Part shown: one piece after another, positions 55,427 through 63,145 of the stretch
Numbering within the stretch: the first letter of the stretch is position 1
How the letters are laid out: each line of letters opens with the position of its first letter
From: Chitinophaga rhizosphaerae
GTDB lineage: Bacteria > Bacteroidota > Bacteroidia > Chitinophagales > Chitinophagaceae
Reading direction: 5' to 3'
Length of the DNA: 64,000 bases
NCBI RefSeq assembly: GCF_003958645.1
Contig: NZ_RXLO01000004.1
Coordinates: forward strand, 434,001-498,000
Translations under genes and position numbers: made by a program
The notes under the pieces: generated by a model
What the model was told of the DNA's origin: nothing
Databases searched by the model: none
Seen by the model: the letters and a program-made list of their open reading frames with translations, nothing else

Positions 55427-56267
55427 TGGGGTGCAAGATTTGTCCGGTCATATAATCGGCCTCCGCAGAAGCCAGGAACACGTAACAGCCGGCCACTTCG
55501 GCCGGTTCGCCGGCGCGTTTCAGCGGCACGTCCGACCCGAAATCGGCCACATGTTCCGCCGGGAATGTGGCGGGGATCAGCGGCGTCCAGATGGGGCCGG
55601 GCGCCACACCGTTCACGCGGATGCCTTTTTCCGCCAGCATCGACGAAAGCGACCGCGTAAACGAAACGATGGCGCCTTTCGTAGCGGCATAATCTACCAA
55701 ATGTGCGCTGCCCCGGTAAGCTGTCACCGATGTGGTATTGATGATGCATCCGCCGCGGGGCATGTGCGGCAGCGCGAAGCGCGTGAGATAGAAATGCGGG
55801 AATATGTTGACGGAGAACGTTTTCAGCAATTGTTCCGCCGTGATGTCCGTGAATTTTTTCTGCGGGAATTGCACGGCGGCGTTGTTCACGAGAATATCGA
55901 TGCGCCCGAATTTTTTCACGGTTTGCCGCACCACTTTTTCGCAATGCCTTTCGCGGCTCAGGTCTCCGGGGATCAGCAATACTTCCCGCCCGCGGTCTTT
56001 CACGCCAAGGGCGGTGGTATTGGCATCTTCGTTTTCATCGAGGTACGCGATGGCCACATGTGCGCCCTGCGCGGCGAAAGCCAGCGCCACGGCGCGCCCG
56101 ATGCCACTGTCGCCCCCGGTGATAAGGGCGATCTTGTCTTTCAACCGGCCGGCCGGCTGCGATTTCGGTTGGGCCTGGGGCAGGGGTTTCATCCTGTGTT
56201 CGGCGCCGGGCTGGCGGCGTTGATGCTGGGGCGGGCGCAGGGTCTTTTTCTTGCTTGATTTCTGCAT
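55401..56267 (-). CDS. SDR-family oxidoreductase (general-stress YhdF/YdaD-like)
   Basis: The 288-residue enzyme has a basic, proline-rich N-terminal tail (about 1-40), then ALITGGDSGIGRAVALAFA, DILVNNAAVQFP, the catalytic serine in NTTSVTAYRGS and YAATKGAIVSF. It ends PAEVAGCYVFLASAEADYMTGQIL. The GGDSGIGRA variant and the long tail mark the general-stress SDR group seen in Bacillus. The substrate is unknown. It lies downstream of the YciE-like gene but after its terminator. Confidence 0.9.
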   Translation of the reverse strand: MQKSSKKKTLRPPQHQRRQPGAEHRMKPLPQAQPKSQPAGRLKDKIALITGGDSGIGRAVALAFAAQGAHVAIAYLDENEDANTTALGVKDRGREVLLIPGDLSRERHCEKVVRQTVKKFGRIDILVNNAAVQFPQKKFTDITAEQLLKTFSVNIFPHFYLTRFALPHMPRGGCIINTTSVTAYRGSAHLVDYAATKGAIVSFTRSLSSMLAEKGIRVNGVAPGPIWTPLIPATFPAEHVADFGSDVPLKRAGEPAEVAGCYVFLASAEADYMTGQILHPNGGEIVNG

Positions 56268-56284
56268 ATCCGGGATGTTGGGTC

Positions 56285-56317
56285 AAAAAAAAGCTGCTGC
56301 AAATGAATGCAGCAGCC
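56285..56317 (-). terminator. Rho-independent terminator of the YciE-like gene
   Basis: On the minus strand a perfect stem of at least 9 bp (GCTGCTGCA with TGCAGCAGC) with a 6-nt loop is followed by a run of eight T. Confidence 0.85.
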
Positions 56318-56334
56318 TTGTTTCCGATGGCATA

Positions 56335-56946
56335 TCAGTCTTCCGCCATCGCTTCCTCGTTCACTTTCGATTCGGCGATCTGGGTGAGGAGGGAATCCGT
56401 TTCCTTTTCTTCGTCCAGTGTTTGTTCCAGTAAGTTGGCGGCATCGGTGTGGCCCATGCGGGTGGCCAGCGTGCGCAAACTGCCGTACGTCGCGATTTCG
56501 TAGTGTTCCACTTTCTGCGCGGCGATGATGAGCCCGGCGTCGAGCACGGAACCTGCTTCTTCTTCGGTGATCAGTTCCTGCGCTTCGGTGACCAGGCCCG
56601 CCATGGCTTCGCATTTTTTGGCCGTGGGTTTCATCCCGATGATCTCAAAAATGTCTTCGAGCCGGCTGACGTGGCCTTTCGTAGCTTCGAGGTGATCGGC
56701 GAATGCGTCCACCAATTCGGCTGTGGAAGCGGCTTTCTGCATTTTGGGCAATGCTTTCACGAGGTGTTTCTCGGCCCAGTAGATGTCTTTCAATTCATCC
56801 ACGAACAATTGATGAAAAGGCGATGCTTCCATGTCTCCGTTGCGGGATGCGGGTTTGCGTGCCGGCGCGGATTTTTTCATGGAGCCGTTGCTCCGGCCGT
56901 TGGCACTTGCTTTTTGCCCGGCTGTTTTGGTGTTCTTTGTTGCCAT
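56335..56946 (-). CDS. YciE/YciF-like ferritin-fold protein (DUF892)
   Basis: The 203-residue protein has a basic, low-complexity N-terminal tail (about 1-38, rich in Lys, Ala and Ser). The ferritin-like four-helix domain follows, starting FHQLFVDELKDIYWAEKHLVKALPKM, with ETKGHVSRLEDIFE-type helix spacing (LEATKGHVSRLEDIFEIIG) and HYEIATYGSLRTLA. Metal-binding Glu/His positions of the DUF892 family are present. It is a general-stress protein linked to oxidative or osmotic stress in other bacteria. It follows the disordered-protein gene by 21 bp and probably shares its promoter. Confidence 0.93.
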   Translation of the reverse strand: MATKNTKTAGQKASANGRSNGSMKKSAPARKPASRNGDMEASPFHQLFVDELKDIYWAEKHLVKALPKMQKAASTAELVDAFADHLEATKGHVSRLEDIFEIIGMKPTAKKCEAMAGLVTEAQELITEEEAGSVLDAGLIIAAQKVEHYEIATYGSLRTLATRMGHTDAANLLEQTLDEEKETDSLLTQIAESKVNEEAMAED

Positions 56947-56967
56947 AATTCGTGCGGTTTTTCAGGT

Positions 56968-57348
56968 TTATTTGTTAGGAAAAGGAAAGCGGTCGCGCTT
57001 GTCGATGATGCTATCGTTTTCGATGTCACGTTCACCGGCGATGTCTGGCGATCGTTCCTGGACATCGTTGTTTTCTTCACTCTCCGGAATATCGGGTTGA
57101 TGTTCCCTGCGGCCTTTCTCTGGCTTATCCTGCCGGGGGCCCTGTTCGGGCTCGGATTGGGGGTCGCTGGGTTTGCGGTCGATTTCCCGCTTGGGGATTT
57201 CCTGCGGGATGTCCGGGTTTTGCTTGCCGGGTTCCTGCCCCTGTCCGGGTTTGGGCTGACCACCACCCTGGCCCCTGTTTTCGTCTGGCGGCTGAATGCC
57301 GGGCGATGCCGGGTTCGGGCGTGGTTTTTTATCGGTTTCGTTTGTCAT
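56968..57348 (-). CDS. Intrinsically disordered Pro/Glu/Gln-rich protein
   Basis: The 126-residue protein lacks hydrophobic core segments and is made of Pro, Gly, Gln, Glu, Asp, Lys and Arg. It starts MTNETDKKPRPNPASPGIQ and ends RDRFPFPNK. Charge is mixed, with a more acidic C-terminal half. There is no signal peptide. Codon usage is GC-rich like its neighbours. Translation is plausible because it fills the gap before the YciE-like gene in the same direction with a 21-bp spacing. It could be a hydrophilin-like protectant; no family is recognised. Confidence 0.65.
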   Translation of the reverse strand: MTNETDKKPRPNPASPGIQPPDENRGQGGGQPKPGQGQEPGKQNPDIPQEIPKREIDRKPSDPQSEPEQGPRQDKPEKGRREHQPDIPESEENNDVQERSPDIAGERDIENDSIIDKRDRFPFPNK

Positions 57349-57413
57349 GGCTGGAAGATTTTAAGGTTAGATACATTCTTTATAATACTTGTCCAAACCG
57401 CATTCCAAGACGA

Positions 57414-57428
57414 AGGCACATGATTTGC
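57414..57428 (+). promoter_or_regulatory. Candidate sigma-54 promoter upstream of the CHASE3 kinase
   Basis: AGGCAC-ATGAT-TTGC matches TGGCAC-N5-TTGC at nine of ten positions, with GG and GC correctly spaced. A start near 57440 would give a leader of about 200 nt before the kinase ATG at 57638. I saw no clear activator site beside it. Confidence 0.45.
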
Positions 57429-57637
57429 GGCATAGGGGAACAACAACAATATCATGCGCCACTGTAACGCATTCGGTGGCGGGCGGACCGGGATGGAATG
57501 CGGGGGTTTTCGTACTTTGGGGGTAGGAATGGCGGGTAAACCGGCGACTTTCCGGAGGCAGCCTTGTAGAAGGGAGTTTTCAGTATGTAGAAAATCTTGC
57601 ACATCCAAAACCGGCATCCATAAACAGTTTGAAGGAA

Positions 57638-59047
57638 ATGCACATTAGCATACATAAGAAGATCAGGGTGGGATTTTTCATCGCTTTTACCGCCATCGTC
57701 GGCGCCAGCGTCGTGTCTTACCTCATCGCGAAAAACCTCCAGCACAACGCCTCCCGCCTTCAGCACGCCGTGGAGGTCTCCAAGCGCCTGGAGCTCATCT
57801 CCCGCCATCTGAAAGACGCCGAATCCGCGATACGCGGCTACAACATCACCCATCAGCAGGAATTTCTCCGCCCCAGCATGGAAGAACGGAGCGTCGAAAT
57901 CGAAAGCGAATACCGCAAGCTCCGCCGGATCATCGACGATCCCCCCCAACAAAAGAACCTCGACACCCTCAAAGACCTCCTCGACGTTAAATACGGCCAG
58001 CTGCTCGCCGGCGCCAGGGATCCCCGCATCGCCTCCGTGAAGGAAGGGGAATTGTCGATGGACCGCATCGACCGTAAAATGCAGGACATGATCGCCATCG
58101 AAGAAGCCCAGCTCACCGAGAAATCGCGGCTGTTCACGTTCTTCTCCAACCTCTGGATTCCCGTCGTGTTCATCATTTCCCTCATCGCCATCATCATCGG
58201 TATATATTCCTACGTTACCCTCAACCGCGAATTCCGCCTCCAGCTGCATATCGAGTCCAGGATGCGGAGCTACCAGCGGGAACTCCAGGAAAACATCAAC
58301 CTGCTCAATAAATCGAACCAGGAGCTCGAACAGTTCGCATACGTGGCTTCACACGATTTGCAGGAACCCCTGCGCAAAATCTCCACGTTTTCCGACCGGC
58401 TGCTCCTTAAATACCGGGAAGATATCCCTCCCGAAGCGGGCCAGTTGGTAGACCGTATGGTATCTGCCGTAGGCCGCATGCGCGTGCTCATCAACGACCT
58501 GCTCATCTTCTCCCGTGCCGGCCGTATCACGCCAGACACCATCGCTGCGGTAGACCTCAACGAACTGCTGCGCGACGTGCTCGGCGACCTGGAAGCTCCC
58601 CTGCAAGAGAAGAAGGGCACCGTTTCGACCGACAAACTTCCGACCGTGGAAGGGTCAGACACGGGGCTGCACCAGCTTTTCCAGAATATCCTGTCCAACA
58701 GCATCAAATTCGCCTCGCCCGACCGCCCGCTCGAAATCCGCATCACCGGCGAAACGCTCACCGGCGCCGAAGCCCGCGTTCCCAGCGAAAAACGGGCGCA
58801 GGAAAAATACCTCCGCATCCGCGTGCAAGACAACGGCATCGGGTTCGACCCCGCTTACGCAGACCGTATCTTCCTCATTTTCCAACGGTTGCACGGCGTG
58901 AGCGAATACAAAGGCACCGGCATCGGGCTCGCTATCTGTAAAAAAATCGCCGACGCCCACCAGGGCTTTATTTCCGCCGAAGGCGACCCCGGAAAAGGCG
59001 CGGCATTCATCATCACCCTCCCGCTCCGGCAATTGCGGGAAGACTGA
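57638..59047 (+). CDS. CHASE3-domain sensor histidine kinase
   Basis: The 469-residue membrane kinase has a helix near 10-30 and a periplasmic CHASE3 helical domain (AESAIRGYNITHQQEFLRPS is its signature). A second helix lies near 165-188, followed by a coiled coil. HisKA has its acceptor His in ASHDLQEPLRKI, a phytochrome-kinase-like H-box, and the ATPase domain has NILSNSIKFA, DNGIGFDPA and GTGIGLAIC. The ATG at 57638 is used in preference to the TTG nine bases upstream. The next gene, 46 bp downstream, encodes a receiver-kinase hybrid. Confidence 0.92.
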   Translation: MHISIHKKIRVGFFIAFTAIVGASVVSYLIAKNLQHNASRLQHAVEVSKRLELISRHLKDAESAIRGYNITHQQEFLRPSMEERSVEIESEYRKLRRIIDDPPQQKNLDTLKDLLDVKYGQLLAGARDPRIASVKEGELSMDRIDRKMQDMIAIEEAQLTEKSRLFTFFSNLWIPVVFIISLIAIIIGIYSYVTLNREFRLQLHIESRMRSYQRELQENINLLNKSNQELEQFAYVASHDLQEPLRKISTFSDRLLLKYREDIPPEAGQLVDRMVSAVGRMRVLINDLLIFSRAGRITPDTIAAVDLNELLRDVLGDLEAPLQEKKGTVSTDKLPTVEGSDTGLHQLFQNILSNSIKFASPDRPLEIRITGETLTGAEARVPSEKRAQEKYLRIRVQDNGIGFDPAYADRIFLIFQRLHGVSEYKGTGIGLAICKKIADAHQGFISAEGDPGKGAAFIITLPLRQLRED

Positions 59048-59093
59048 TTTTTGAGCATGCTTCTTGCTTGAAAACAGGAATACACGGACCAAT

Positions 59094-60530
59094 ATGAAAG
59101 ATAAACGCAAACGCATCCTGATGATCGACGACGATGAAGACGATTTTTTCCTCGTCAACACCATATTGCAGGATGTAGCGCCCGACCAGTACGAGTTAAC
59201 CTGGGCCCCTACCTACGACAAAGCACTCGAAGCCATCGGGCGGCGAGAGCATGAACTGTACCTCGTCGATTACCGGCTGGGCATGCACACGGGGATCGAC
59301 ATCCTCCGGTATTTCCAGTCTATCGGCCACGAAGCCCCCGTGATCATGCTCACCGGTAAAGGCGATTACGCCATCGATAATGAAGCGATGATCGCCGGGG
59401 CAACCGACTACCTTGTGAAAGGCGACATCACCGGCCCCGACCTGGAACGCGCCATCCGTTACGGTATCTCCGAATTCAAGCACCTGCGCGCCATCGCGGA
59501 AAACGAGCGCAAATATTTCGGCATCTTCGAAAAAAGCCACGACATCATCATCCTGGCCGATTGCGACATGAATATCATCGACGCCAATCCCAACGCACGT
59601 AAAAAAATGAATTACGCGCGCGAAGAACTGCTGACCATGAACATGGACAAGCTCTTCTTCCTCGAATCCGAAGCCAAACGCTTTTTCGAAGAAATCTGTA
59701 CCGACGACGCCATCGTGCAGAAAGAATTCACCTTCCGCGACAAATCCGGGAAAAAGATCGCCGTGCTCGTCAACGCCAGCAAGCTCGACGAGCAACTGGG
59801 CACCTTCCTTTGCGTAGCGGAAGACATCACCGACAAGAAACGCGAAGAACAGGAAAAACGGCAACAGGAAAAGTTCGTGATCTCGGGGCGCATTGCCCGG
59901 GTGATCGCACATGAAGTACGCAACCCGCTCACCAACATCATATTAGCGGTAGGGCAATTCAGGGGGGAAGATTCGACCGACCCCGAAGACACTACGCTCT
60001 ACCTCGACATCATCGAGCGCAACTGCACGCGCATCAATCAACTCGTGACCGAACTGCTGCAATCTACCCGCATGATGGAGCTTCATCTCCAGGAACATGA
60101 CCTGAACGATCTCATCCAGAGCTCGCTGGCCCTGGCTACAGACCGTCTGCAGCTCAACGGCATCAGGCTGGAAGAGGATTACGCGAAAGAGAAAATAATG
60201 CTGACCGTAGATGACGAAAAGATCCGCATCGCACTGCTCAACATTCTCATCAACGCCATCGAGGCCATGATGCCGGGGAAAGGCGTACTGACCGTGAATA
60301 CGTACACCGAAGGGAAATCCGCCGTCATACGTATCCAGGATAACGGAACGGGCATTCCGGAAGAGAACAAATCGCGCCTGTTCGACCCGTTCTTTACGTC
60401 GAAAACGAAAGGCACGGGGCTGGGGCTTACGTCCACCCAAAACATTATCATCAATCACAAAGGCAACATCCAGGTGGAAAGCACTATCGGAGAAGGCACT
60501 ACGTTCATCATCACATTGCCCGCCAATTAG
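59094..60530 (+). CDS. Response regulator-PAS-histidine kinase hybrid
   Basis: The 478-residue soluble protein starts with a receiver domain (ILMIDDDEDDFF; acceptor Asp in LYLVDYRLGMHTG; MLTGKGD; YLVKGD). A PAS domain follows (about 140-260), then HisKA with IAHEVRNPLTNI, an NtrB-like H-box, and an ATPase domain with NILINAIEAM, DNGTGIPEEN and GTGLGLTSTQ. The input receiver probably takes phosphate from the upstream CHASE3 kinase, making a short relay. The ATG at 59094 is preferred over the upstream TTG. No transcription regulator is adjacent. Confidence 0.92.
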   Translation: MKDKRKRILMIDDDEDDFFLVNTILQDVAPDQYELTWAPTYDKALEAIGRREHELYLVDYRLGMHTGIDILRYFQSIGHEAPVIMLTGKGDYAIDNEAMIAGATDYLVKGDITGPDLERAIRYGISEFKHLRAIAENERKYFGIFEKSHDIIILADCDMNIIDANPNARKKMNYAREELLTMNMDKLFFLESEAKRFFEEICTDDAIVQKEFTFRDKSGKKIAVLVNASKLDEQLGTFLCVAEDITDKKREEQEKRQQEKFVISGRIARVIAHEVRNPLTNIILAVGQFRGEDSTDPEDTTLYLDIIERNCTRINQLVTELLQSTRMMELHLQEHDLNDLIQSSLALATDRLQLNGIRLEEDYAKEKIMLTVDDEKIRIALLNILINAIEAMMPGKGVLTVNTYTEGKSAVIRIQDNGTGIPEENKSRLFDPFFTSKTKGTGLGLTSTQNIIINHKGNIQVESTIGEGTTFIITLPAN

Positions 60531-61037
60531 GTGTTCGCCATTTTTTAAAATAGGTAGTATCGCCTTTGGCGTTGATATTCACAAAGGTATTCGTGTAACA
60601 CCGCAACCAGCGCGCCTTATAGATTTTGGCACCGGGCAAACGCAGGATGATATTGCCGTTCAGATCGGTTACATCGTCTGTCCACCATTGAATTTTCGGT
60701 ACGGTAACGGAAGGCCGGGAGCGATGTCGATAGAATGCGGATTGCCGCCTACGGAATCGTACCACATCGTTTTGCCGTCGCGGATACGGATAATGGCCGC
60801 TCCGCCGCCGGAGGCGCAGGTGAGAATGAAGTTGCAGTCGCGCGAGAGCTTCGCTTCGCTGGGATTGCGGAACCATTTGCGATGCGCTTCGGGAATGTCG
60901 GCCGCCCGCCAATCGCGGAGAACCTGGCCGGAAGGGACTAGCATGAGCACCACACGATGTTCGGCCTGGTCTGTGATCACCATGGCTTCATCGCCGGCCT
61001 GAAAAAAAAGGGTCAATAGCAACAGGATGGGATTCAT
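60511..61037 (-). pseudogene. Broken DUF6528-like secreted protein
   Basis: The first 100 or so codons (from 61037) encode a signal peptide (MNPILLLLTLFFQAG) and ITDQAEHRVVLML...SRDCNFILTCASGGGAAIIRI...SVGGNPHSI, which resemble the N-terminus of a roughly 300-residue beta-propeller-like family (DUF6528) as I recall it. That frame stops at 60669. The expected C-terminal part (IQWWTDDVTDLNGN then LPGAKIYKARW) is in another frame after about 60720. The total length is about half the usual, so a large internal deletion plus a frameshift has occurred. Its 3' end overlaps the convergent kinase gene by 20 bp. Confidence 0.6.
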
Positions 61038-61052
61038 ATCCTGAATTAACGC

Positions 61053-61098
61053 AAAAAGCGGTGTAAATGGAAATTTCTGTCCATTTACACCGCTTTTT
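61053..61098. terminator. Strong inverted-repeat terminator
   Basis: A perfect 19-bp inverted repeat (AAAAAGCGGTGTAAATGGA with its complement) has an 8-nt loop and A5/T5 ends. It lies just downstream of the small membrane gene that ends at 61122 (minus) and would work on both strands. Confidence 0.85.
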
Positions 61099-61121
61099 AT
61101 CTGGCGGAGATGGCGGCAATA

Positions 61122-61274
61122 TTATACAGCCCTGCCCCGGATGATATTGATCAAAATGGCGATGATCGCCAATACGAGCAGGGCGTGGATAAGGCCGCCG
61201 GCGGAATACACGAAGAATCCCAGCAACCAGCCGATGATCAGGATCACCGCAATGAGATACAGTAAGGAATTCAT
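61122..61274 (-). CDS. Lmo0937-family small membrane protein
   Basis: A 50-residue protein with two hydrophobic helices starts MNSLLYLIAVILIIGWLLGF and continues FVYSAGGLIHALLVLAI, with a basic end (IIRGRAV). The pattern, including GWLLGFF and the central SAGGLIH, is that of the Lmo0937 family of stress-associated small membrane proteins widespread in Bacteroidetes. It is a single gene with a strong terminator after it. The molecular role is unknown. Confidence 0.88.
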   Translation of the reverse strand: MNSLLYLIAVILIIGWLLGFFVYSAGGLIHALLVLAIIAILINIIRGRAV

Positions 61275-61509
61275 ATCTGGATTGTTTTTGGTTCATGATA
61301 AATGATGTAAAATTCATGCCAGCGGCGTTTCAGCCTTAGGTTTCCCATCCACCGGAAATATTCGCCCCAACCGATGTGGACGCACTTCCACCAACAGGGG
61401 CGCCGCTGCGCCAAAACAACCTCGATTCCCGCATTAAACCGGCATGGCAGCTTTTTTGGACGGAATAGTACGGAACCATATCATTATATCACCCATAAAA
61501 AAGCATATC

Positions 61510-61971
61510 ATGGAACACCTGCAAAAAACGGCCGCAGTCGTGGAAGACCTGGTGAAGATCAATAACGACCGGGTAGAAGGATACAACAAAGCCCGCCTGC
61601 AAACAGACGATCTGGACCTGAAGGAATTATTCGAGACCATGATCGCCGACAGCAAGCAAAACACCACCGAGCTGAATAAATACCTCCGCAGCCTGGGCGA
61701 AGAACGCGAACGCGACACCACTTTCGCCGGGAAGCTGTACCGCACCTGGATGGATGTCAAAGTCTCCTTCGGCGGAGGAGACCGCCGTGCCATCCTGGCC
61801 ACCTGCGAATACGGGGAAGACGCTGCCCAGAAATCGTATAACACCGCGCTCGACCAGGACTTCCTCCCGCCCGAAGTGCGCACCATGATCTCCGACCAAC
61901 GCATCAAACTGCGCACCGCGCACGATAAAATCCGGTACCTCCGCGACCTCGAAACCACCAACAAAGGTTGA
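61510..61971 (+). CDS. PA2169/DUF2383-family four-helix-bundle protein
   Basis: The 153-residue soluble protein is an all-helical ferritin-like bundle: AAVVEDLVKINNDRVEGYNK, LKELFETMIADSKQNTTELN and GGGDRRAILATCEYGEDAAQ are the family segments. The ATG at 61510 is selected because the conserved helix begins right after it; 22 upstream in-frame codons are not conserved-looking. These proteins are often encoded with general-stress genes. A hairpin terminator follows. Confidence 0.88.
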   Translation: MEHLQKTAAVVEDLVKINNDRVEGYNKARLQTDDLDLKELFETMIADSKQNTTELNKYLRSLGEERERDTTFAGKLYRTWMDVKVSFGGGDRRAILATCEYGEDAAQKSYNTALDQDFLPPEVRTMISDQRIKLRTAHDKIRYLRDLETTNKG

Positions 61972-61999
61972 GTCCTGTAGTATCGATATATAAAAACAG

Positions 62000-62028
62000 A
62001 AAGTTCCGGCAGGTTTTGCCGGAACTTT
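62000..62028 (+). terminator. Rho-independent terminator after the DUF2383-like gene
   Basis: A perfect 12-bp stem (AAAGTTCCGGCA with TGCCGGAACTTT) with a 5-nt loop is followed by CATTTTA. Confidence 0.75.
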
Positions 62029-62258
62029 CATTTTATGAGCAGGATGATCAAAATGGTCACAAACAGGATGAACGCTTACGATGGATCAATCTATGATAAT
62101 ACATTTTTTTGCCAGACAAAAGGCTGTCCCGCACCGGAAGATGCAGGACAGCTGGCAAGCTTTACGGTTTTAAGATGCTTTAACTGCATTTTAAAACCAA
62201 TCGAAGCTGCCAATAACTAAAACAACAGCTATGATAAAAGTATAATCGTATACTGCGT
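62029..62258. other. Intergenic stretch without a convincing gene
   Basis: The stretch lies between a terminator and the end of the CsbD gene. A 61-codon frame (62035-62220) is present but has no recognisable motifs and a base composition unlike the genes around it. I see no RNA gene here. Confidence 0.5.
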
Positions 62259-62444
62259 TTACAGCTCGTCGATGAGCTTTTTCACTTCCTCTTTCGACTT
62301 GCCGAGTTTCTGCTGGAGCTTGCCCAGCAGCTCGTCTTCCTTACCTTCGGTATACGTCAGATCGTCGTCGGTCAGATCCGCGTACTTTTGTTTCAGCTTG
62401 CCTTTGATTTCATTCCAGGCACCTTTCAATTGCAGATTGTTCAT
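62259..62444 (-). CDS. CsbD-family stress protein
   Basis: The 61-residue hydrophilic protein begins with [19 protein letters not shown] and ends [13 protein letters not shown], a complete CsbD domain (helical, highly charged). CsbD proteins are induced by general, osmotic or phosphate stress. The gene is monocistronic. A TTGGCAC lies about 65 bp upstream on its strand, but no matching -12 element is present. Confidence 0.94.
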   Translation of the reverse strand: MNNLQLKGAWNEIKGKLKQKYADLTDDDLTYTEGKEDELLGKLQQKLGKSKEEVKKLIDEL

Positions 62445-62723
62445 ACGTTAACTTTTTAGGATGAAGTAAATGACGCTGTCTGAAATGAAACAATTACTAT
62501 ACCACCGTGCCAATAAGGGGGAAATGGCCGGGTTTGGGCGGGATGGCCGAACATTATGTGGAAATACGCCGTAATTTCCGGGGAAGATTATCCACAAATT
62601 TGCTTGTTGGAACAGACAAAAGGTTCCGGCAAACAGTTTGCAGTTGTAAAGCTTAAATGACAGTAACTTTCCGGCGGAATTAACCAAGTGGCAGGAATTT
62701 CCCGGTTTTAAACTGACGACGCC

Positions 62724-63110
62724 ATGGGAGATTTGATTTTAATAATAGACGACGAACCGGATATTTGTCAACTTTTACAGTTAAGCCTGACGAAGCACGG
62801 ATTCAAGGTGAAATATGTGCACGCGCTGAAAGACGGGCTGTTGTTCCTGCAACAGCAGCAACCCGATATTCTGTTCCTGGACATTCACCTCCCCGATGGG
62901 TCGGGCCTCGATATACTGCCGAAAATCAAGGCAGATTATCCCGATTTACCGGTAATATCCATCAGTGCTTACGACAATGGCATGGAAAAACAGAAAGCCC
63001 TGACTTCCGGCGCGGCGCGCTTCCTGCCGAAACCATTCAATGTGAATGAGTTAACTGACATCCTGTTTGAAATGAAGCGGAACGATGTAAAACCGCATAT
63101 GCATAATTAG
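62724..63110 (+). CDS. Single-domain response regulator
   Basis: The 128-residue protein is a receiver domain: LILIIDDEPDICQLL acidic pocket, acceptor Asp53 in LFLDIHLPDGSGLD, ISISAYD and LPKPF with the conserved Lys. It has no output domain. It is followed after 35 bp by an NtrC-type activator gene, so the two are probably one operon and may take part in one relay. No kinase is within the next visible bases. Confidence 0.92.
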   Translation: MGDLILIIDDEPDICQLLQLSLTKHGFKVKYVHALKDGLLFLQQQQPDILFLDIHLPDGSGLDILPKIKADYPDLPVISISAYDNGMEKQKALTSGAARFLPKPFNVNELTDILFEMKRNDVKPHMHN

Positions 63111-63145
63111 TTGTAAATTTAATGTCCGTCCAACATATTCGAATT

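Noticed and set aside
57454..57648. 64-codon frame before the CHASE3 kinase
   Set aside because: No motif or ribosome-binding context supports it as a gene. It is mentioned only as a possible leader peptide.
62035..62220. 61-codon frame after the DUF2383-like gene
   Set aside because: It starts just after a terminator, has no recognisable features and its composition does not resemble the neighbouring genes.
62500..62520. TTGGCAC upstream of the CsbD gene on the minus strand
   Set aside because: The -24-like half is perfect, but the sequence at the -12 position is TATA rather than TTGC.
62689..62703. TGGCAG-N5-TCCC before the receiver gene at 62724
   Set aside because: The -12 part lacks the essential GC doublet, so it is not called a sigma-54 promoter.
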